From Alphaproteobacteria bacterium US3C007 (GTDB lineage: Bacteria; Pseudomonadota; Alphaproteobacteria; Rhodobacterales; Rhodobacteraceae), in assembly GCA_034423775.1 (NCBI GenBank), contig CP139918.1, forward strand, positions 124,001-188,000: a stretch of DNA of 64,000 nucleotides. The letters run 5' to 3'. The position numbers and the translations under genes were made by a program. Under the pieces are notes generated by a model. It worked only from the letters and a program-made list of their open reading frames with translations, did no database searches and had not been told where the DNA came from. Positions 47,349 through 56,581 of this stretch are shown here, piece by piece (the stretch's first letter is position 1; each line of letters begins with the position of its first letter).

Positions 47349-48231
47349 AATTTTGATAACTGGTGGAAACGGTTTTATAGGGCAGCATCTAATTAAGAAA
47401 TTAGTTACTGATAGCGAAAATGAAATCATTAATATTGATATTAAGCCGGCCCTATTCGACTATTCTAACAAGGTCACGAATGTTCAAGCAGACATACGAA
47501 ACTCAAGTACATTTCGCGATCTGGTAAAAGTAGATGAGGTTTACCATTTGGCCGCACAAACTTCGTCCATATTATCTGAACAAGACCCCCAAGATGATAT
47601 AACAACGAACATTTTAGGCACTTTGAACATTTGTGAGTACGCGCTACGCTCTGATAGCCTAATAACGTTTGCTTCATCTATGGCTATTTATGGTAATGGA
47701 AACGTACACGTAGAAACACCGCCTTCGCCAAAATCGACATATGGGATAACCAAGTTAGCAGCGGAACAACTTGTTAGAAAATTTTTCTCTGCGTCCGGCA
47801 GATATAGAATTAGTCGTTTATTTAACGTGTATGGGCCGGGCCAAGACCTACAAAATCTAAATCAAGGTATGCTTTCTATCTTTTCCGCCATGGCGATTAG
47901 TCAAAATGCAATCACTGTGAAAGGTTCAAAGGCTCGAACTAGAGATTTCATTCACGTGAGTGATGTTGTTGATCATTGGATAAGCGGGCAAAATTTTGCA
48001 CAGATTTCAAACGTAGGCACTGGCAAAAGTACTTCTGTAGAGCAATTGGTTTCTATGATACAAAACATTTTAAAGCCAAATACAATTCCAATAATTTACG
48101 AAACTGGATTTCGTGAAGATGTTGACACAATAAGATGCCTTGATCCAGTAATCAAAGGTCCAATATCTTTGTCGAATTTTGGATTGAATGAGTTTATAGA
48201 ATGGGCAAAAGGAGAATTAACTTGCATGTAG
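47341..48231 (+). CDS. NAD-dependent epimerase/dehydratase (GalE-like SDR)
   Basis: A 296-residue extended SDR starting from GTG at 47341. Rossmann motif RILITGGNGFIGQHLIKKLV, the SDR signature STYGITKLAAEQLVRKF (Tyr near residue 130, then Lys) and NVYGPGQDLQNLNQGMLSIF identify the GalE/RmlB type. It likely acts on a nucleotide sugar, probably as a 4-epimerase or 4,6-dehydratase-like protein. It is coupled to the HAD gene (eight-base overlap) and to the next gene. Confidence 0.82.
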   Translation: MPRILITGGNGFIGQHLIKKLVTDSENEIINIDIKPALFDYSNKVTNVQADIRNSSTFRDLVKVDEVYHLAAQTSSILSEQDPQDDITTNILGTLNICEYALRSDSLITFASSMAIYGNGNVHVETPPSPKSTYGITKLAAEQLVRKFFSASGRYRISRLFNVYGPGQDLQNLNQGMLSIFSAMAISQNAITVKGSKARTRDFIHVSDVVDHWISGQNFAQISNVGTGKSTSVEQLVSMIQNILKPNTIPIIYETGFREDVDTIRCLDPVIKGPISLSNFGLNEFIEWAKGELTCM

Positions 48232-48938
48232 CTTTATTAACTGGTCGTGCAGGATCGACGATACAGGATAAAAATTACAGGATTATTAATGGCCGACCCA
48301 TGTGTGCTTATCCCTGTGCTGCGGCAAACATGTCTGGTATATTTGATGAAACTTACTGTTCATCAAATGACAAAATAATATTGGATATCGCATCCGCTTA
48401 TGGCTTCAAGGCTGTAATCAGGCCAGATGAGTTTGCGACGTCCACAGCCCAGCACCGTGATGTCATCGACCATTTTTTAAAGGAGTTGTTAAATGATGGC
48501 CTAAAACCGAGCCGGATCACTGTATTAATGGCGAATAGCGCAACCATTTCCCCAGCGGACTTAATACAGGCCAATAACTTATTAGATGATGACCAATATG
48601 CTACGAGCGCTGTTCCTGTGATTGAAGAGCAAGACCATCATCCGTTCCGAGCGAAGAAATTAGTCGATGGCGCTCTTACAAGCTATTTCAACTTTGATAC
48701 CGTAATCAGCACTAATCGCCAACAATTGCCAAAAAACTATTTTTTGACTCACACATTTTGGACTATTAGGCTTACTGAGGACGGAAATCTCCCTGTAAGT
48801 AATATTGCTCAGCCCTGGACGTTCCTTGGAAATAAATGTTTGCCAGTCCATGTGGCATCATCCATTGATGTTCACAGTGAGCAAGATTTTGAAAAAACTC
48901 TACGTTGGCTTGAAGATAATCAGAAACTGGTATTTTAG
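48222..48938 (+). CDS. CMP-sugar cytidylyltransferase-like protein (NeuA/KdsB superfamily)
   Basis: A 238-residue protein with the pattern HVALLTGRAGSTIQDKNYRI, corresponding to the NeuA-type nucleotide loop LIxARxGSKxIxxKN, and later VPVIEEQDHHPFRAKKLVDG. The start is TTG at 48222, because AAGGAG lies seven bases upstream; an upstream ATG at 48201 would place 21 bases more inside the epimerase gene. NeuB and NeuC homologues are absent, so the sugar is probably not sialic acid. Its TAG stop overlaps the GTG start of the next gene. Confidence 0.72.
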   Translation: MHVALLTGRAGSTIQDKNYRIINGRPMCAYPCAAANMSGIFDETYCSSNDKIILDIASAYGFKAVIRPDEFATSTAQHRDVIDHFLKELLNDGLKPSRITVLMANSATISPADLIQANNLLDDDQYATSAVPVIEEQDHHPFRAKKLVDGALTSYFNFDTVISTNRQQLPKNYFLTHTFWTIRLTEDGNLPVSNIAQPWTFLGNKCLPVHVASSIDVHSEQDFEKTLRWLEDNQKLVF

Positions 48939-50485
48939 TGAACATAATATTACAAGTTATTGGTGCGAGAAATCTTATATTGGGATTTCTTCTTGTTGTA
49001 ATTACTTCTATATTAGAACTGAGCACATACTCCATAATTGTTTCCACGTTATTTAATGCGATTGGGACATCTGAGCCCCGTGTGCTGATGCCGATTTCTG
49101 AAAATATATATCTAATTTTGTTTATACTTATTACCTTTTACTTGATTTTAATATTCATGAAATTCGAAACAGCTAAACTATCATTTAGATTAGCAAATAC
49201 ACTGGTAGAAACAACCAGTGAAAATTATATGCAGACCCCTAGCCGCTTGGATAGGGCATCTTACACCGCACTTTCGGCATCGGACAGCAACTATCTGATT
49301 ATAAATGCATTTATACCTATATTTATGTTTTTAAGTGAGATTTTTATACTAACCATAATTTTCTCTTTCTTATTCTATTTTTATACTATTTCCATGGTGT
49401 ACTTCTCGCTTTTTTTGATCGGTTCCATATTAGTTTATATACCATTGATAAAATATGTCTTACCACGAGTAGCTGAAAGCCGCCGAACAGTAGAAAGTAA
49501 TAGGATTCAATCAATTAATGAAATATGTGATCTCGTAGAATACGCATCAAATACTACGGTGCGTAATTTTTTACAGAAAAGATTGACGAGAGCACAAGAT
49601 AGAATTCGAATAACAGGTTCTGTAGAGTACCTTATACAAGTATTTCCAAAGTACCTAATTGAGATTACTATTTTTCTATTTATTGTTGTTACCACTTTTA
49701 TATTCGATTTGAAATTAAACTTTATTTTCTTTGCAACCCTATTGCGGGCTGTTCCGTCAATGACGCGAATAATTGCAACAAGCCAGTCTATCAGGATATC
49801 GTTACCGATTTTTAAGAAATACCTGCATAATTTGTTGGATACAAATGACGTTAAACCTGCAAATCATATTACTCCAAGTGTTGCGTTTAATATTTCCGCC
49901 CTAAGTTCCGCAGGCGGTCAGGGAGAAAAATCTTTTGATCTCGATATTACATTTGGAGAGTTAGTGGTAATTAAGGGTGTGTCTGGCGTTGGAAAATCGA
50001 CATTCTTACGAAATATCAGTAAACGGTCAAGCTCGGCGCTAATCACACAAAATTCTTCTGCGATACCTTTGTCCGCAACCGCGTTGGAAATAGCTTACGT
50101 CCCACAAGAAGTAAATCTTTTGAACGGAACTGTATTTGATAATATCTCGCTTGGGAGAGAGGTCTCGAGGCCATTAATAGTGGAAATGCTTAAGAAGCTG
50201 GGAATGCACGAGGTATTTCAATCTAATGACCCCTTAGAGGAGAAAATTGGACCTTCCTATCGAAATTTATCTGTTGGGCAAAGGCAAAGGCTCGGGCTAA
50301 TACGTGCACTTATATTCTCCGCTGATTTAATTTTACTTGATGAGTTTACTTCCGCTTTAGACGAAAAGTACGAACGTGCAGCAATTGAATTACTTTTGGA
50401 TTATTCGAAAAATAGTGCTGTGATTGCGATCATGCATAAACCTACATTAGATCATTTAGCTACTCGGATGCTGATTATGACATGA
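48938..50485 (+). CDS. ABC transporter, PglK/MsbA-like lipid-linked glycan flippase
   Basis: A 515-residue half-transporter: six helices in the first 300 residues, with a cytoplasmic nucleotide-binding domain after. Walker A is GVSGVGKSTFLRN, the signature is LSVGQRQRLGLIRAL, Walker B is LILLDEFTSALDE and the switch His is in IMHKPTLDHL. PglK-type members flip undecaprenyl-linked oligosaccharides. The start is GTG 48938 in a TAGTG overlap. It sits inside the polysaccharide operon, so a flippase role is the best inference. Confidence 0.85.
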   Translation: MNIILQVIGARNLILGFLLVVITSILELSTYSIIVSTLFNAIGTSEPRVLMPISENIYLILFILITFYLILIFMKFETAKLSFRLANTLVETTSENYMQTPSRLDRASYTALSASDSNYLIINAFIPIFMFLSEIFILTIIFSFLFYFYTISMVYFSLFLIGSILVYIPLIKYVLPRVAESRRTVESNRIQSINEICDLVEYASNTTVRNFLQKRLTRAQDRIRITGSVEYLIQVFPKYLIEITIFLFIVVTTFIFDLKLNFIFFATLLRAVPSMTRIIATSQSIRISLPIFKKYLHNLLDTNDVKPANHITPSVAFNISALSSAGGQGEKSFDLDITFGELVVIKGVSGVGKSTFLRNISKRSSSALITQNSSAIPLSATALEIAYVPQEVNLLNGTVFDNISLGREVSRPLIVEMLKKLGMHEVFQSNDPLEEKIGPSYRNLSVGQRQRLGLIRALIFSADLILLDEFTSALDEKYERAAIELLLDYSKNSAVIAIMHKPTLDHLATRMLIMT

Positions 50486-51300
50486 AGCCATTAGTGTTGA
50501 TAGGTTTAGGTTATTCTGGCAGCACTGCAGTTCTTGACGGTTTTTTGTCATCTGGTAAGTGCTGGTCGCTACCTAATAAACGAGAATTTGACTACTTACG
50601 CCAAATGTTTTTGGATTCGTTGAATTACTACCAAACACTCAAAACACCATTTCGGATAATTCGAAATGCTACAAGGGAAACGATTCCTTTGAGCGAAGCA
50701 TGGCAATGGTTCTTGATCGAGCTATTTTTTCGTAAGAAAAGAGATTTCGAAGAAATAGAGTTATTTTTTCAACGGCATATCGCAGGCGATAAGCAAATAA
50801 TTTTAAATCAAGGTTTATTTGTCGAGCAGATGCAATTACTTCCGGAAACGTGGAAGAAGATAATTGTTATTAGGCATCCATTTAATAGTTTTCACGATAT
50901 GACAAAAGAGGGTTATTTTTATAGTTATAAAAATTTGTTAGACGCGCAAAGATGTGGGGCCTCAGATGAATTTATGAAAGATTCACTCATTAATACGTAT
51001 CTCAAAAGAATCGAATTTCTGACACACAATTACATTAATGTGGAGTTCTTAGAAATTATAGAATTTGAACAATTAATTAAACAGCCCAGACGCATTGTCG
51101 AAGATTGTGAAAATAAATTAGAGTTACCGTCAGGTTCGTTTAATTACAACTTAACTGATGCTGCTGCCTCTAGAGCTCGGCAGATATCTAAGTCAACAGC
51201 GAAAGCACAACTGATGGTAAATGGGTATACAGGGAAACAACTTAGCCGACTTGAAGAAAATTATCTAGAATTTTGTAAGTGCATAAACAGGAAACGTTAG
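50482..51300 (+). CDS. Sulfotransferase-like protein
   Basis: A 272-residue protein with a 5'-phosphosulfate-binding-like loop GLGYSGSTAVLDGFLSSGK at residues 7-26 and a 3'-phosphate-loop-like KKIIVIRHPFNSFHDMTKEG near residue 130, the pattern of PAPS-dependent sulfotransferases. It has no signal peptide. It overlaps the ABC gene by ATGA. In a glycan locus it could transfer sulfate to a sugar. No PAPS-synthesis genes are in the window. It might also be a P-loop fold with another role. Confidence 0.65.
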   Translation: MKPLVLIGLGYSGSTAVLDGFLSSGKCWSLPNKREFDYLRQMFLDSLNYYQTLKTPFRIIRNATRETIPLSEAWQWFLIELFFRKKRDFEEIELFFQRHIAGDKQIILNQGLFVEQMQLLPETWKKIIVIRHPFNSFHDMTKEGYFYSYKNLLDAQRCGASDEFMKDSLINTYLKRIEFLTHNYINVEFLEIIEFEQLIKQPRRIVEDCENKLELPSGSFNYNLTDAAASRARQISKSTAKAQLMVNGYTGKQLSRLEENYLEFCKCINRKR

Positions 51301-51301
51301 C

Positions 51302-52171
51302 GTGAAAACTATTATATTAGCTGGTGGAAATGGCACACGTCTGTATCCCCTAACAGCCACTACGAATAAGCATTTCTTGCAGGTTTACAATAAACCGATG
51401 ATATATTACTCGATGTCGCTTTCATTATTAGCAGGTTCGAGAGATATACTGCTAATTTGCCGTGAATGTGACTTAGACAACTTTCAAAAATTATTTGGAG
51501 ATGGTTCACATTTAGGTATTCGCGTCAAATATTCGGTTCAAAAAAAGCCAAATGGACTACCTGAAGCACTGATAATTGGTAAGGATTATCTTGATGGTGA
51601 TGAATGTCAGTTAATACTGGGTGATAACATTCTTTATGGAAATAATTTGCATGAAATACTGACACCACCCGAGCGCGACGCTTGTAAGATTCTTTGTTAT
51701 CCAACTTACGATCCCGGTTCATTCGGCATTATTAGTTTTGATGCGAATGAGAAGCCAATCAACATCACAGAAAAACCAGTCGGCCTGAATTTTGGTTATG
51801 CAGTACCCGGGGTGTATTATTTTCCGGGTGATGCCTGTGAGATTGCGAGTACATTGAATAAGTCTAGTCGGGGTGAACTTGAAATCGCAGATTTGTTAAC
51901 ACATTATCTGAAAAAAGAGCGTTTGCAGTGTTCAAAATTAGGCCGTGGAATTGCTTGGATGGATGCAGGGACTCCACAGGGTATCTTAAACGCTTCGAAC
52001 TTCATACAAACTCTCGAAACCAATCAAAATATGATGATTGGCTGTTTAGAAGAACTTGCTTTTCGGAAAAACTTTATTACCAGAAGAGAGCTCGAAAAAT
52101 TGATTTTAAGTATGCCGTCCGGAGAATATCAGAACTATCTTAAAAGGATTAAAGATCATGAAACATATTGA
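51302..52171 (+). CDS. rmlA: Glucose-1-phosphate thymidylyltransferase RmlA
   Basis: Makes dTDP-glucose, the entry to 6-deoxy sugar pathways. The 289-residue protein has KTIILAGGNGTRLYPLTATT, then NKHFLQVYNKPMIYYSMSLS, the ILGDNILYG metal region and ENPxG-like FAWMDAGTPQGIL motifs of RfbA. The start is GTG 51302, one base after the sulfotransferase stop. With RmlB at 61272 it supplies dTDP-4-keto-6-deoxyglucose. RmlC and RmlD are absent, so the intermediate is not made into rhamnose here. Confidence 0.93.
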   Translation: MKTIILAGGNGTRLYPLTATTNKHFLQVYNKPMIYYSMSLSLLAGSRDILLICRECDLDNFQKLFGDGSHLGIRVKYSVQKKPNGLPEALIIGKDYLDGDECQLILGDNILYGNNLHEILTPPERDACKILCYPTYDPGSFGIISFDANEKPINITEKPVGLNFGYAVPGVYYFPGDACEIASTLNKSSRGELEIADLLTHYLKKERLQCSKLGRGIAWMDAGTPQGILNASNFIQTLETNQNMMIGCLEELAFRKNFITRRELEKLILSMPSGEYQNYLKRIKDHETY

Positions 52172-52271
52172 ACGCCATCGATATTCTGACAAGGGCAGCG
52201 AATTTATAAACCTTTATGCTCAGAATATTACCACAATAGCAAAAATAGAAAATATTTTCGACCTTGTTTAA
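52158..52271 (+). CDS. Small ORF between rmlA and fdtA, 37 residues
   Basis: ATG at 52158 overlaps the end of rmlA by 14 bases and has AAGGA nine bases upstream. It encodes MKHIERHRYSDKGSEFINLY and then AQNITTIAKIENIFDLV, ending in TAA at 52271. It has no known family and is too short for ordinary gene calling. It fills most of the 142-base gap. It may be a real micro-protein or the start of a decayed gene. Confidence 0.35.
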   Translation: MKHIERHRYSDKGSEFINLYAQNITTIAKIENIFDLV

Positions 52272-52313
52272 GCATGAAAATTATCCGCAGAGTAAAAAGG
52301 TGGACTAGAGCAA

Positions 52314-52718
52314 ATGTGGAATAAAATTTTTATCGATGTGTTCGGTGACGATCGAGGACAGTTACTGCCTATTGAATTTCGAAATTTAGAATTTAAACCA
52401 AAGCGGTTATATACGATATTTGGCAACCAAAATGGGCTAACACGAGGGGAACATGCTCACAAAAACCTCAAACAATTGATTTTAAATATTTCAGGTGAAT
52501 TTGATCTGTATCTCTACGACGGAAAGAATAGTGAAGTCGTGGAGTTGCGACACCCTGGACAGGCAGTGTACGTAAGTGGAGTTGTTTGGAGAGAACTACG
52601 AAATATATCTGAAGACTGTGTAATCAACGTTCTTGCTGATCAGCCTTTCGAACAAGCTGATTATATTCACTCTTTAGATGAATTTTATAAAGAGGTTATA
52701 AAAGATGATAACGTTTAA
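52314..52718 (+). CDS. fdtA: dTDP-4-keto-6-deoxy-D-glucose 3,4-ketoisomerase (FdtA/QdtA type)
   Basis: A 134-residue cupin (WxcM-like). It isomerises dTDP-4-keto-6-deoxyglucose to the 3-keto sugar. Family motifs are FGDDRGQLLPIEF near residue 10, then the active-site segment RGEHAHKNLKQLILNISGEF and VYVSGVVWRELRNIS. FdtA gives the galacto and QdtA the gluco product; sequence alone does not separate them here. It overlaps the aminotransferase gene by 14 bases. Confidence 0.85.
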   Translation: MWNKIFIDVFGDDRGQLLPIEFRNLEFKPKRLYTIFGNQNGLTRGEHAHKNLKQLILNISGEFDLYLYDGKNSEVVELRHPGQAVYVSGVVWRELRNISEDCVINVLADQPFEQADYIHSLDEFYKEVIKDDNV

Positions 52719-53808
52719 TGACCAATCAATCATCAATTTAGCAGAGATTTTTTCTGCAAATGATCACACCTCTACTACAACTGGTGGTCAATATAGTAAG
52801 GATTGCACAACCCTGATCTCGCAAAAAACAGGATATAAATATGCGTTTCTAACTCCGTCTTGCACTTCGTCAATTGAGATTATGTCACAATTCTTATTTG
52901 CGTCAGGTCTAACCAATGTTATTGTGCCGAGTTTTACTTTTACAACTTCAGTAATTCCATTTATCGACCGTGGTTTAAAGGTAACCTTTTGTGATGTTGA
53001 CCCAAATACAGGTTGCATTTCCCCTAATGAATTAAAAAAAGTAATTACTTCACGACATGACGCAGTGTTGTGTGTATCCTATGCAGGTTACCTCCCACAC
53101 CAAGAAGAAATTTCAGAAATATGCAAACAGAATAACTGTATGTTTTTACAAGATGACGCTCAATCAATCGGTAACATAGGCCGTAATGATGAGGGCATGT
53201 TGCCTATTGCCGACTTTAGTGCATTGAGCTTCCACTACACTAAAAATATCAGTTGCGGAGAGGGTGGGGCGCTCTTGTTTAATAATAGTGCTTTCTTCGA
53301 CCAAGTTACGGAAATAGTTAATAAAGGAACAAACAGACATCTGTTCCTCAAAGGGCAAGTAGAAAAATACAATTGGACAAGCTTGGGTGGCAGTCATTTA
53401 ATGTCCGAAGTGACCGCTATCGTGTTGTTATCGCAGCTAAGTAAAATAGATGTTATAACAGAGTATAGAAGAAGAATTTGGGATGTATATGCACAGGTTC
53501 TGAAGGATTGCGTTCGGTTTGTACATGATCGTGAGAGATCCACAAATGGACACATTTTTGGTGTGTTAACTCGTGATGCTTCGGATCAAAAATTACTGAT
53601 AAAATTTTTGAAATCTAAAGGGGTGCAGGCAGTTGAGCACTATACCGATTTATCGGCTTCGCCATTTAGCAAAAAAGCCTCTATAGAAAAGCATTGTTCT
53701 GGCGCACGTGAAATTAGTTCTCGAATTGTGAGGCTACCCATTGGGCTTCACGTAACTGAAAATGAAGCTACAAGAATAGCAAATTTTGTGAAAGTTTACT
53801 TTGAATAA
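52705..53808 (+). CDS. wecE: dTDP-4-amino-4,6-dideoxygalactose transaminase (WecE/RffA type)
   Basis: A 367-residue DegT/DnrJ/EryC1/StrS PLP aminotransferase. It is WecE-like rather than FdtB-like: LTPSCTSSIEIMSQFLFASG, the PLP-lysine segment SFHYTKNISCGEGGALL near residue 180 and KGTNRHLFLKGQVEKYNW all match WecE. It should aminate C4 of dTDP-4-keto-6-deoxyglucose to give dTDP-Fuc4N. The FdtA gene just upstream would divert the same intermediate, so the two are either competing routes or distinct sugars. The stop overlaps the next TTG start. Confidence 0.82.
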   Translation: MITFNDQSIINLAEIFSANDHTSTTTGGQYSKDCTTLISQKTGYKYAFLTPSCTSSIEIMSQFLFASGLTNVIVPSFTFTTSVIPFIDRGLKVTFCDVDPNTGCISPNELKKVITSRHDAVLCVSYAGYLPHQEEISEICKQNNCMFLQDDAQSIGNIGRNDEGMLPIADFSALSFHYTKNISCGEGGALLFNNSAFFDQVTEIVNKGTNRHLFLKGQVEKYNWTSLGGSHLMSEVTAIVLLSQLSKIDVITEYRRRIWDVYAQVLKDCVRFVHDRERSTNGHIFGVLTRDASDQKLLIKFLKSKGVQAVEHYTDLSASPFSKKASIEKHCSGAREISSRIVRLPIGLHVTENEATRIANFVKVYFE

Positions 53809-54721
53809 CGCACTTCATATTTTGGCGTTGAACTATAATAACGGCCGTTACGTAAATGAGTTTTTAACCAGTTTAAAATCACAATGTTTAATTAATTGCG
53901 TTGTGACTATTGTAGATGATGCATCGACGGATGGAAGTGCTCAAGACATTATTTCATTCGTTCATGAGCATGCTCTAGACTGGAACGTTGTAATTAATAG
54001 TCAAAACGAAGGGATAAATGCTACCATATATCACAATTTAGATACTCGTTACGCTTTCACAAAGATTATTGCAACAGATGACATATTTGCGGCAGATGCT
54101 GTAACTAAATATTCAAAGCATTTGCATAACAGTAGAGCTGACATTTTGTACAGTGATGGTTTAATTATTGATCAAAAATCACAGAAGATTGGAGAATATA
54201 ATTCTGTACCAGCATGGTTTTTCAATTCAGGTTTCTTCTTTCAACTGAGTCTGTATAATAACTTTCTACCGAGTCCTACAGTAGTTGTGAAAACGTCTCT
54301 AATGATGACTGCACTAGAAACATACTCACATATTAAAAATATGGAGGACTGGCCCTTATTAGTACATTCACTAAGACAGCGGAGTAGATATATCAAGTTA
54401 GACTCTCGATTGATATTGTATCGCCGTCATGCTCAGTCGTTGGCCGTTGCAACATCACCTGGTGGGATTGGGAATAATGGGATGGATAGAATGGCTTTTG
54501 ATATCTCTAAAGTTTTAGATCAAAACGTAAAGTCTGCTTCGATGCGTACAAAGTTAATAGGAATATACCCTAGGGTTTTTGAATTGAAAAATGGTAAAAA
54601 TTCAAGATTTGTTGGCTCTATTAAATATTTTGCGATTGAAAGTTTATTCTTGAAAATCCTCATGTATATTTCCACAGGCAGTGCTCGTTTCGTAAAATTA
54701 AAGGGAGATTTTTATGATTAA
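53801..54721 (+). CDS. Family 2 glycosyltransferase
   Basis: A 306-residue GT-A fold enzyme. It opens HILALNYNNGRYVNEFLTSL, with VTIVDDASTDGSAQDI (nucleotide-binding Asp) and a DxD-like IIATDDIFAADA near residue 90. A C-terminal hydrophobic segment (YFAIESLFLKILMYISTGSA) may contact the membrane. The start is TTG at 53801, overlapping the transaminase stop. It probably adds one sugar to the lipid-linked repeat unit; donor and acceptor are unknown. Confidence 0.82.
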   Translation: MNNALHILALNYNNGRYVNEFLTSLKSQCLINCVVTIVDDASTDGSAQDIISFVHEHALDWNVVINSQNEGINATIYHNLDTRYAFTKIIATDDIFAADAVTKYSKHLHNSRADILYSDGLIIDQKSQKIGEYNSVPAWFFNSGFFFQLSLYNNFLPSPTVVVKTSLMMTALETYSHIKNMEDWPLLVHSLRQRSRYIKLDSRLILYRRHAQSLAVATSPGGIGNNGMDRMAFDISKVLDQNVKSASMRTKLIGIYPRVFELKNGKNSRFVGSIKYFAIESLFLKILMYISTGSARFVKLKGDFYD

Positions 54722-55397
54722 TATTTTTGGAGCAGTTATAAATTTTATTTTCAATCCTGCCTACTCGCTCAACATGAAAATACGCCGGAATGTTGCAAAA
54801 AATCTTTCCCGGAAAAAGAGAACACTAGATTTTGGGTGCGGTACGTGCATTCATGCTGATTGCGTTGAACCACAATATTACATTGGGGTCGACGTAGAAG
54901 ATCGGCGTGGTCCTGAAAGTTCTGAAGTAAAGCATATTGTTTATTCCGGGAATAATTTATCTTCGCTTAAACTTGGAAAGGTGGAGCAAATACTTTGTTT
55001 GGAGGTTTTGGAGCATATTTCAGAATATGAAAAAGCGTTATCGGAATTAACTAATACACTCGTACCCGGTGGAATTATGGTTATATCGGTGCCATTTATT
55101 TGGCCAGAGCACGAAACACCCAATGACTTTAATCGTTTTACGATTTACGGCCTATCTGAGTTGCTCTTAAAGCATAATTGCGAAATTCTTGAGTGTAAAA
55201 AAATTGGATTCGCTACCTTAACATTATTTACGCTGTCGATAAGAAATATATTGAGGTCAATATTAGGGAGAAACATATCAATACTATTATGTGCAGGGTT
55301 ATCTATTATTTGCAATATCCTAAACCTCTTGAATCGTAGTCAACATGCGGCTTTGTATACTAACACAATAGTAGTGGTACAGAAAATTGATACATAA
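54714..55397 (+). CDS. Class I SAM-dependent methyltransferase
   Basis: A 227-residue enzyme with motif [20 protein letters not shown] (near residue 36) and motif II-type [20 protein letters not shown], followed by [20 protein letters not shown]. The C-terminal part has a hydrophobic segment ([20 protein letters not shown]), suggesting membrane association. It may methylate a sugar of the repeat unit. Its product depends on SAM, which links to the nearby ahcY. It overlaps its neighbours by eight and eleven bases. Confidence 0.82.
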   Translation: MINIFGAVINFIFNPAYSLNMKIRRNVAKNLSRKKRTLDFGCGTCIHADCVEPQYYIGVDVEDRRGPESSEVKHIVYSGNNLSSLKLGKVEQILCLEVLEHISEYEKALSELTNTLVPGGIMVISVPFIWPEHETPNDFNRFTIYGLSELLLKHNCEILECKKIGFATLTLFTLSIRNILRSILGRNISILLCAGLSIICNILNLLNRSQHAALYTNTIVVVQKIDT

Positions 55398-55812
55398 ATT
55401 ATCTGATGTCAGATCTAATTGTATCGGTATAGGGACTAATGTGTGGCAATTTACCGTAATATTGGAAGGTTGTGTAATTGGTCGTAATTGTAATATCTGC
55501 TCGCACTGCTATATTGAATCCGGAGTTATCGTCGGTGATAATGTAACTATTAAAAATAGTGCCATGATTTATGACGGAGTACAGATTGGCGATAATTGTT
55601 TTATTGGCCCGAATGTAACTTTTACAAACGATCGTTACCCAAAATCTAAGAATGTTAATTTTCAGAAACTAGAGACGCAAGTTGGTGCAGGGACATCTAT
55701 AGGTGCGGGTGTAACTATTCTTCCTGGCGTAAAAATTGGAAAAAATTGTGTGGTAGCAGCTGGTGCAACTATCATTAGAGATTTGCCTGATAATGCAAAA
55801 TACATTAAATAA
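55387..55812 (+). CDS. fdtC: Nucleotide-sugar N-acetyltransferase (FdtC/QdtC type)
   Basis: A 141-residue left-handed beta-helix acyltransferase built from hexapeptide repeats ([20 protein letters not shown], then [20 protein letters not shown] and [20 protein letters not shown]). The pattern VWQF and NICSHCYIE with [10 protein letters not shown] is that of FdtC/QdtC, which N-acetylates dTDP-3-amino-3,6-dideoxyhexose. With FdtA (52314) and FdtB (57717) it completes a dTDP-Fuc3NAc or Qui3NAc pathway. The start is TTG 55387. Confidence 0.82.
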   Translation: MIHKLSDVRSNCIGIGTNVWQFTVILEGCVIGRNCNICSHCYIESGVIVGDNVTIKNSAMIYDGVQIGDNCFIGPNVTFTNDRYPKSKNVNFQKLETQVGAGTSIGAGVTILPGVKIGKNCVVAAGATIIRDLPDNAKYIK

Positions 55813-56581
55813 CGTTCGTTGCAAAGCTAAATTTATTTATATCGTTCCGTCTAGTCGGAGCATAGACGAGGCAAAAACAACATTGCAATCAATCGATTAT
55901 TGCTCTAGAAATTCTCGCGACGTTTTTATGATTATACTGATACTTAATGGAGAGTTGGGTAACAGTGAATTGTCATTGGCTGAATTTGATGTCGAAATCG
56001 TGGTTCTGCGTGATGTCAATATCACGAATGTTTCCGCTGCGCGTAATTTGGGCTTAAATTACTTGGAACGCTTTGAATATATCCAGTCATTCATTTGTTT
56101 TCTAGATGGCGGCGATGTGCTTGTAAAAGTCCCACGTATTTCATGGTCACCAAAAACAATTTATAGAACTCGGCATTATGAGCTTTCAAGTCGCGGAAAA
56201 TATGACGCTTTTTTATTCCCTTTAGCTTTTAAAGAATTCGTTAACCCCTTCGCAATTGGTGCGACATATGTTTCTTCGGAGATTATTAGAGATATGATTA
56301 GATTTAGGGAAGGTCGTAAAGAAGACTGGAAATATTGGTTAGAATGTTTAGCTTGTGGGTACGGTGTACGGGAATCTAATCTACGTACTTATGTTTATAC
56401 GACGTCAGGTTCTGTCAGTCACGCAACTCGGAAATTACCACTGTATAAAGAGCAAGTAAAGTTTTTCGCTAATCGCTCGCGCAGTAATGGCTTAACTCTT
56501 TATCTTGATGTTGTGTTCAAATTTTTGGTTCACATCTTTCTAAACTCGTTAAAATGGACAATCTTGAGGAAAAAAAAATGA
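55793..56581 (+). CDS. Family 2 glycosyltransferase-like protein
   Basis: A 262-residue GT-A-like protein. It has [20 protein letters not shown] at the start, [19 protein letters not shown] (the conserved xSxARNxGL) and [13 protein letters not shown] in place of the usual DxD. It ends with a hydrophobic, basic tail. The start at ATG 55793 is chosen because the open frame upstream overlaps the acetyltransferase end; the stop overlaps the next start in ATGA. It is probably a glycosyltransferase, but the altered metal site leaves doubt. Confidence 0.72.
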   Translation: MQNTLNNVRCKAKFIYIVPSSRSIDEAKTTLQSIDYCSRNSRDVFMIILILNGELGNSELSLAEFDVEIVVLRDVNITNVSAARNLGLNYLERFEYIQSFICFLDGGDVLVKVPRISWSPKTIYRTRHYELSSRGKYDAFLFPLAFKEFVNPFAIGATYVSSEIIRDMIRFREGRKEDWKYWLECLACGYGVRESNLRTYVYTTSGSVSHATRKLPLYKEQVKFFANRSRSNGLTLYLDVVFKFLVHIFLNSLKWTILRKKK

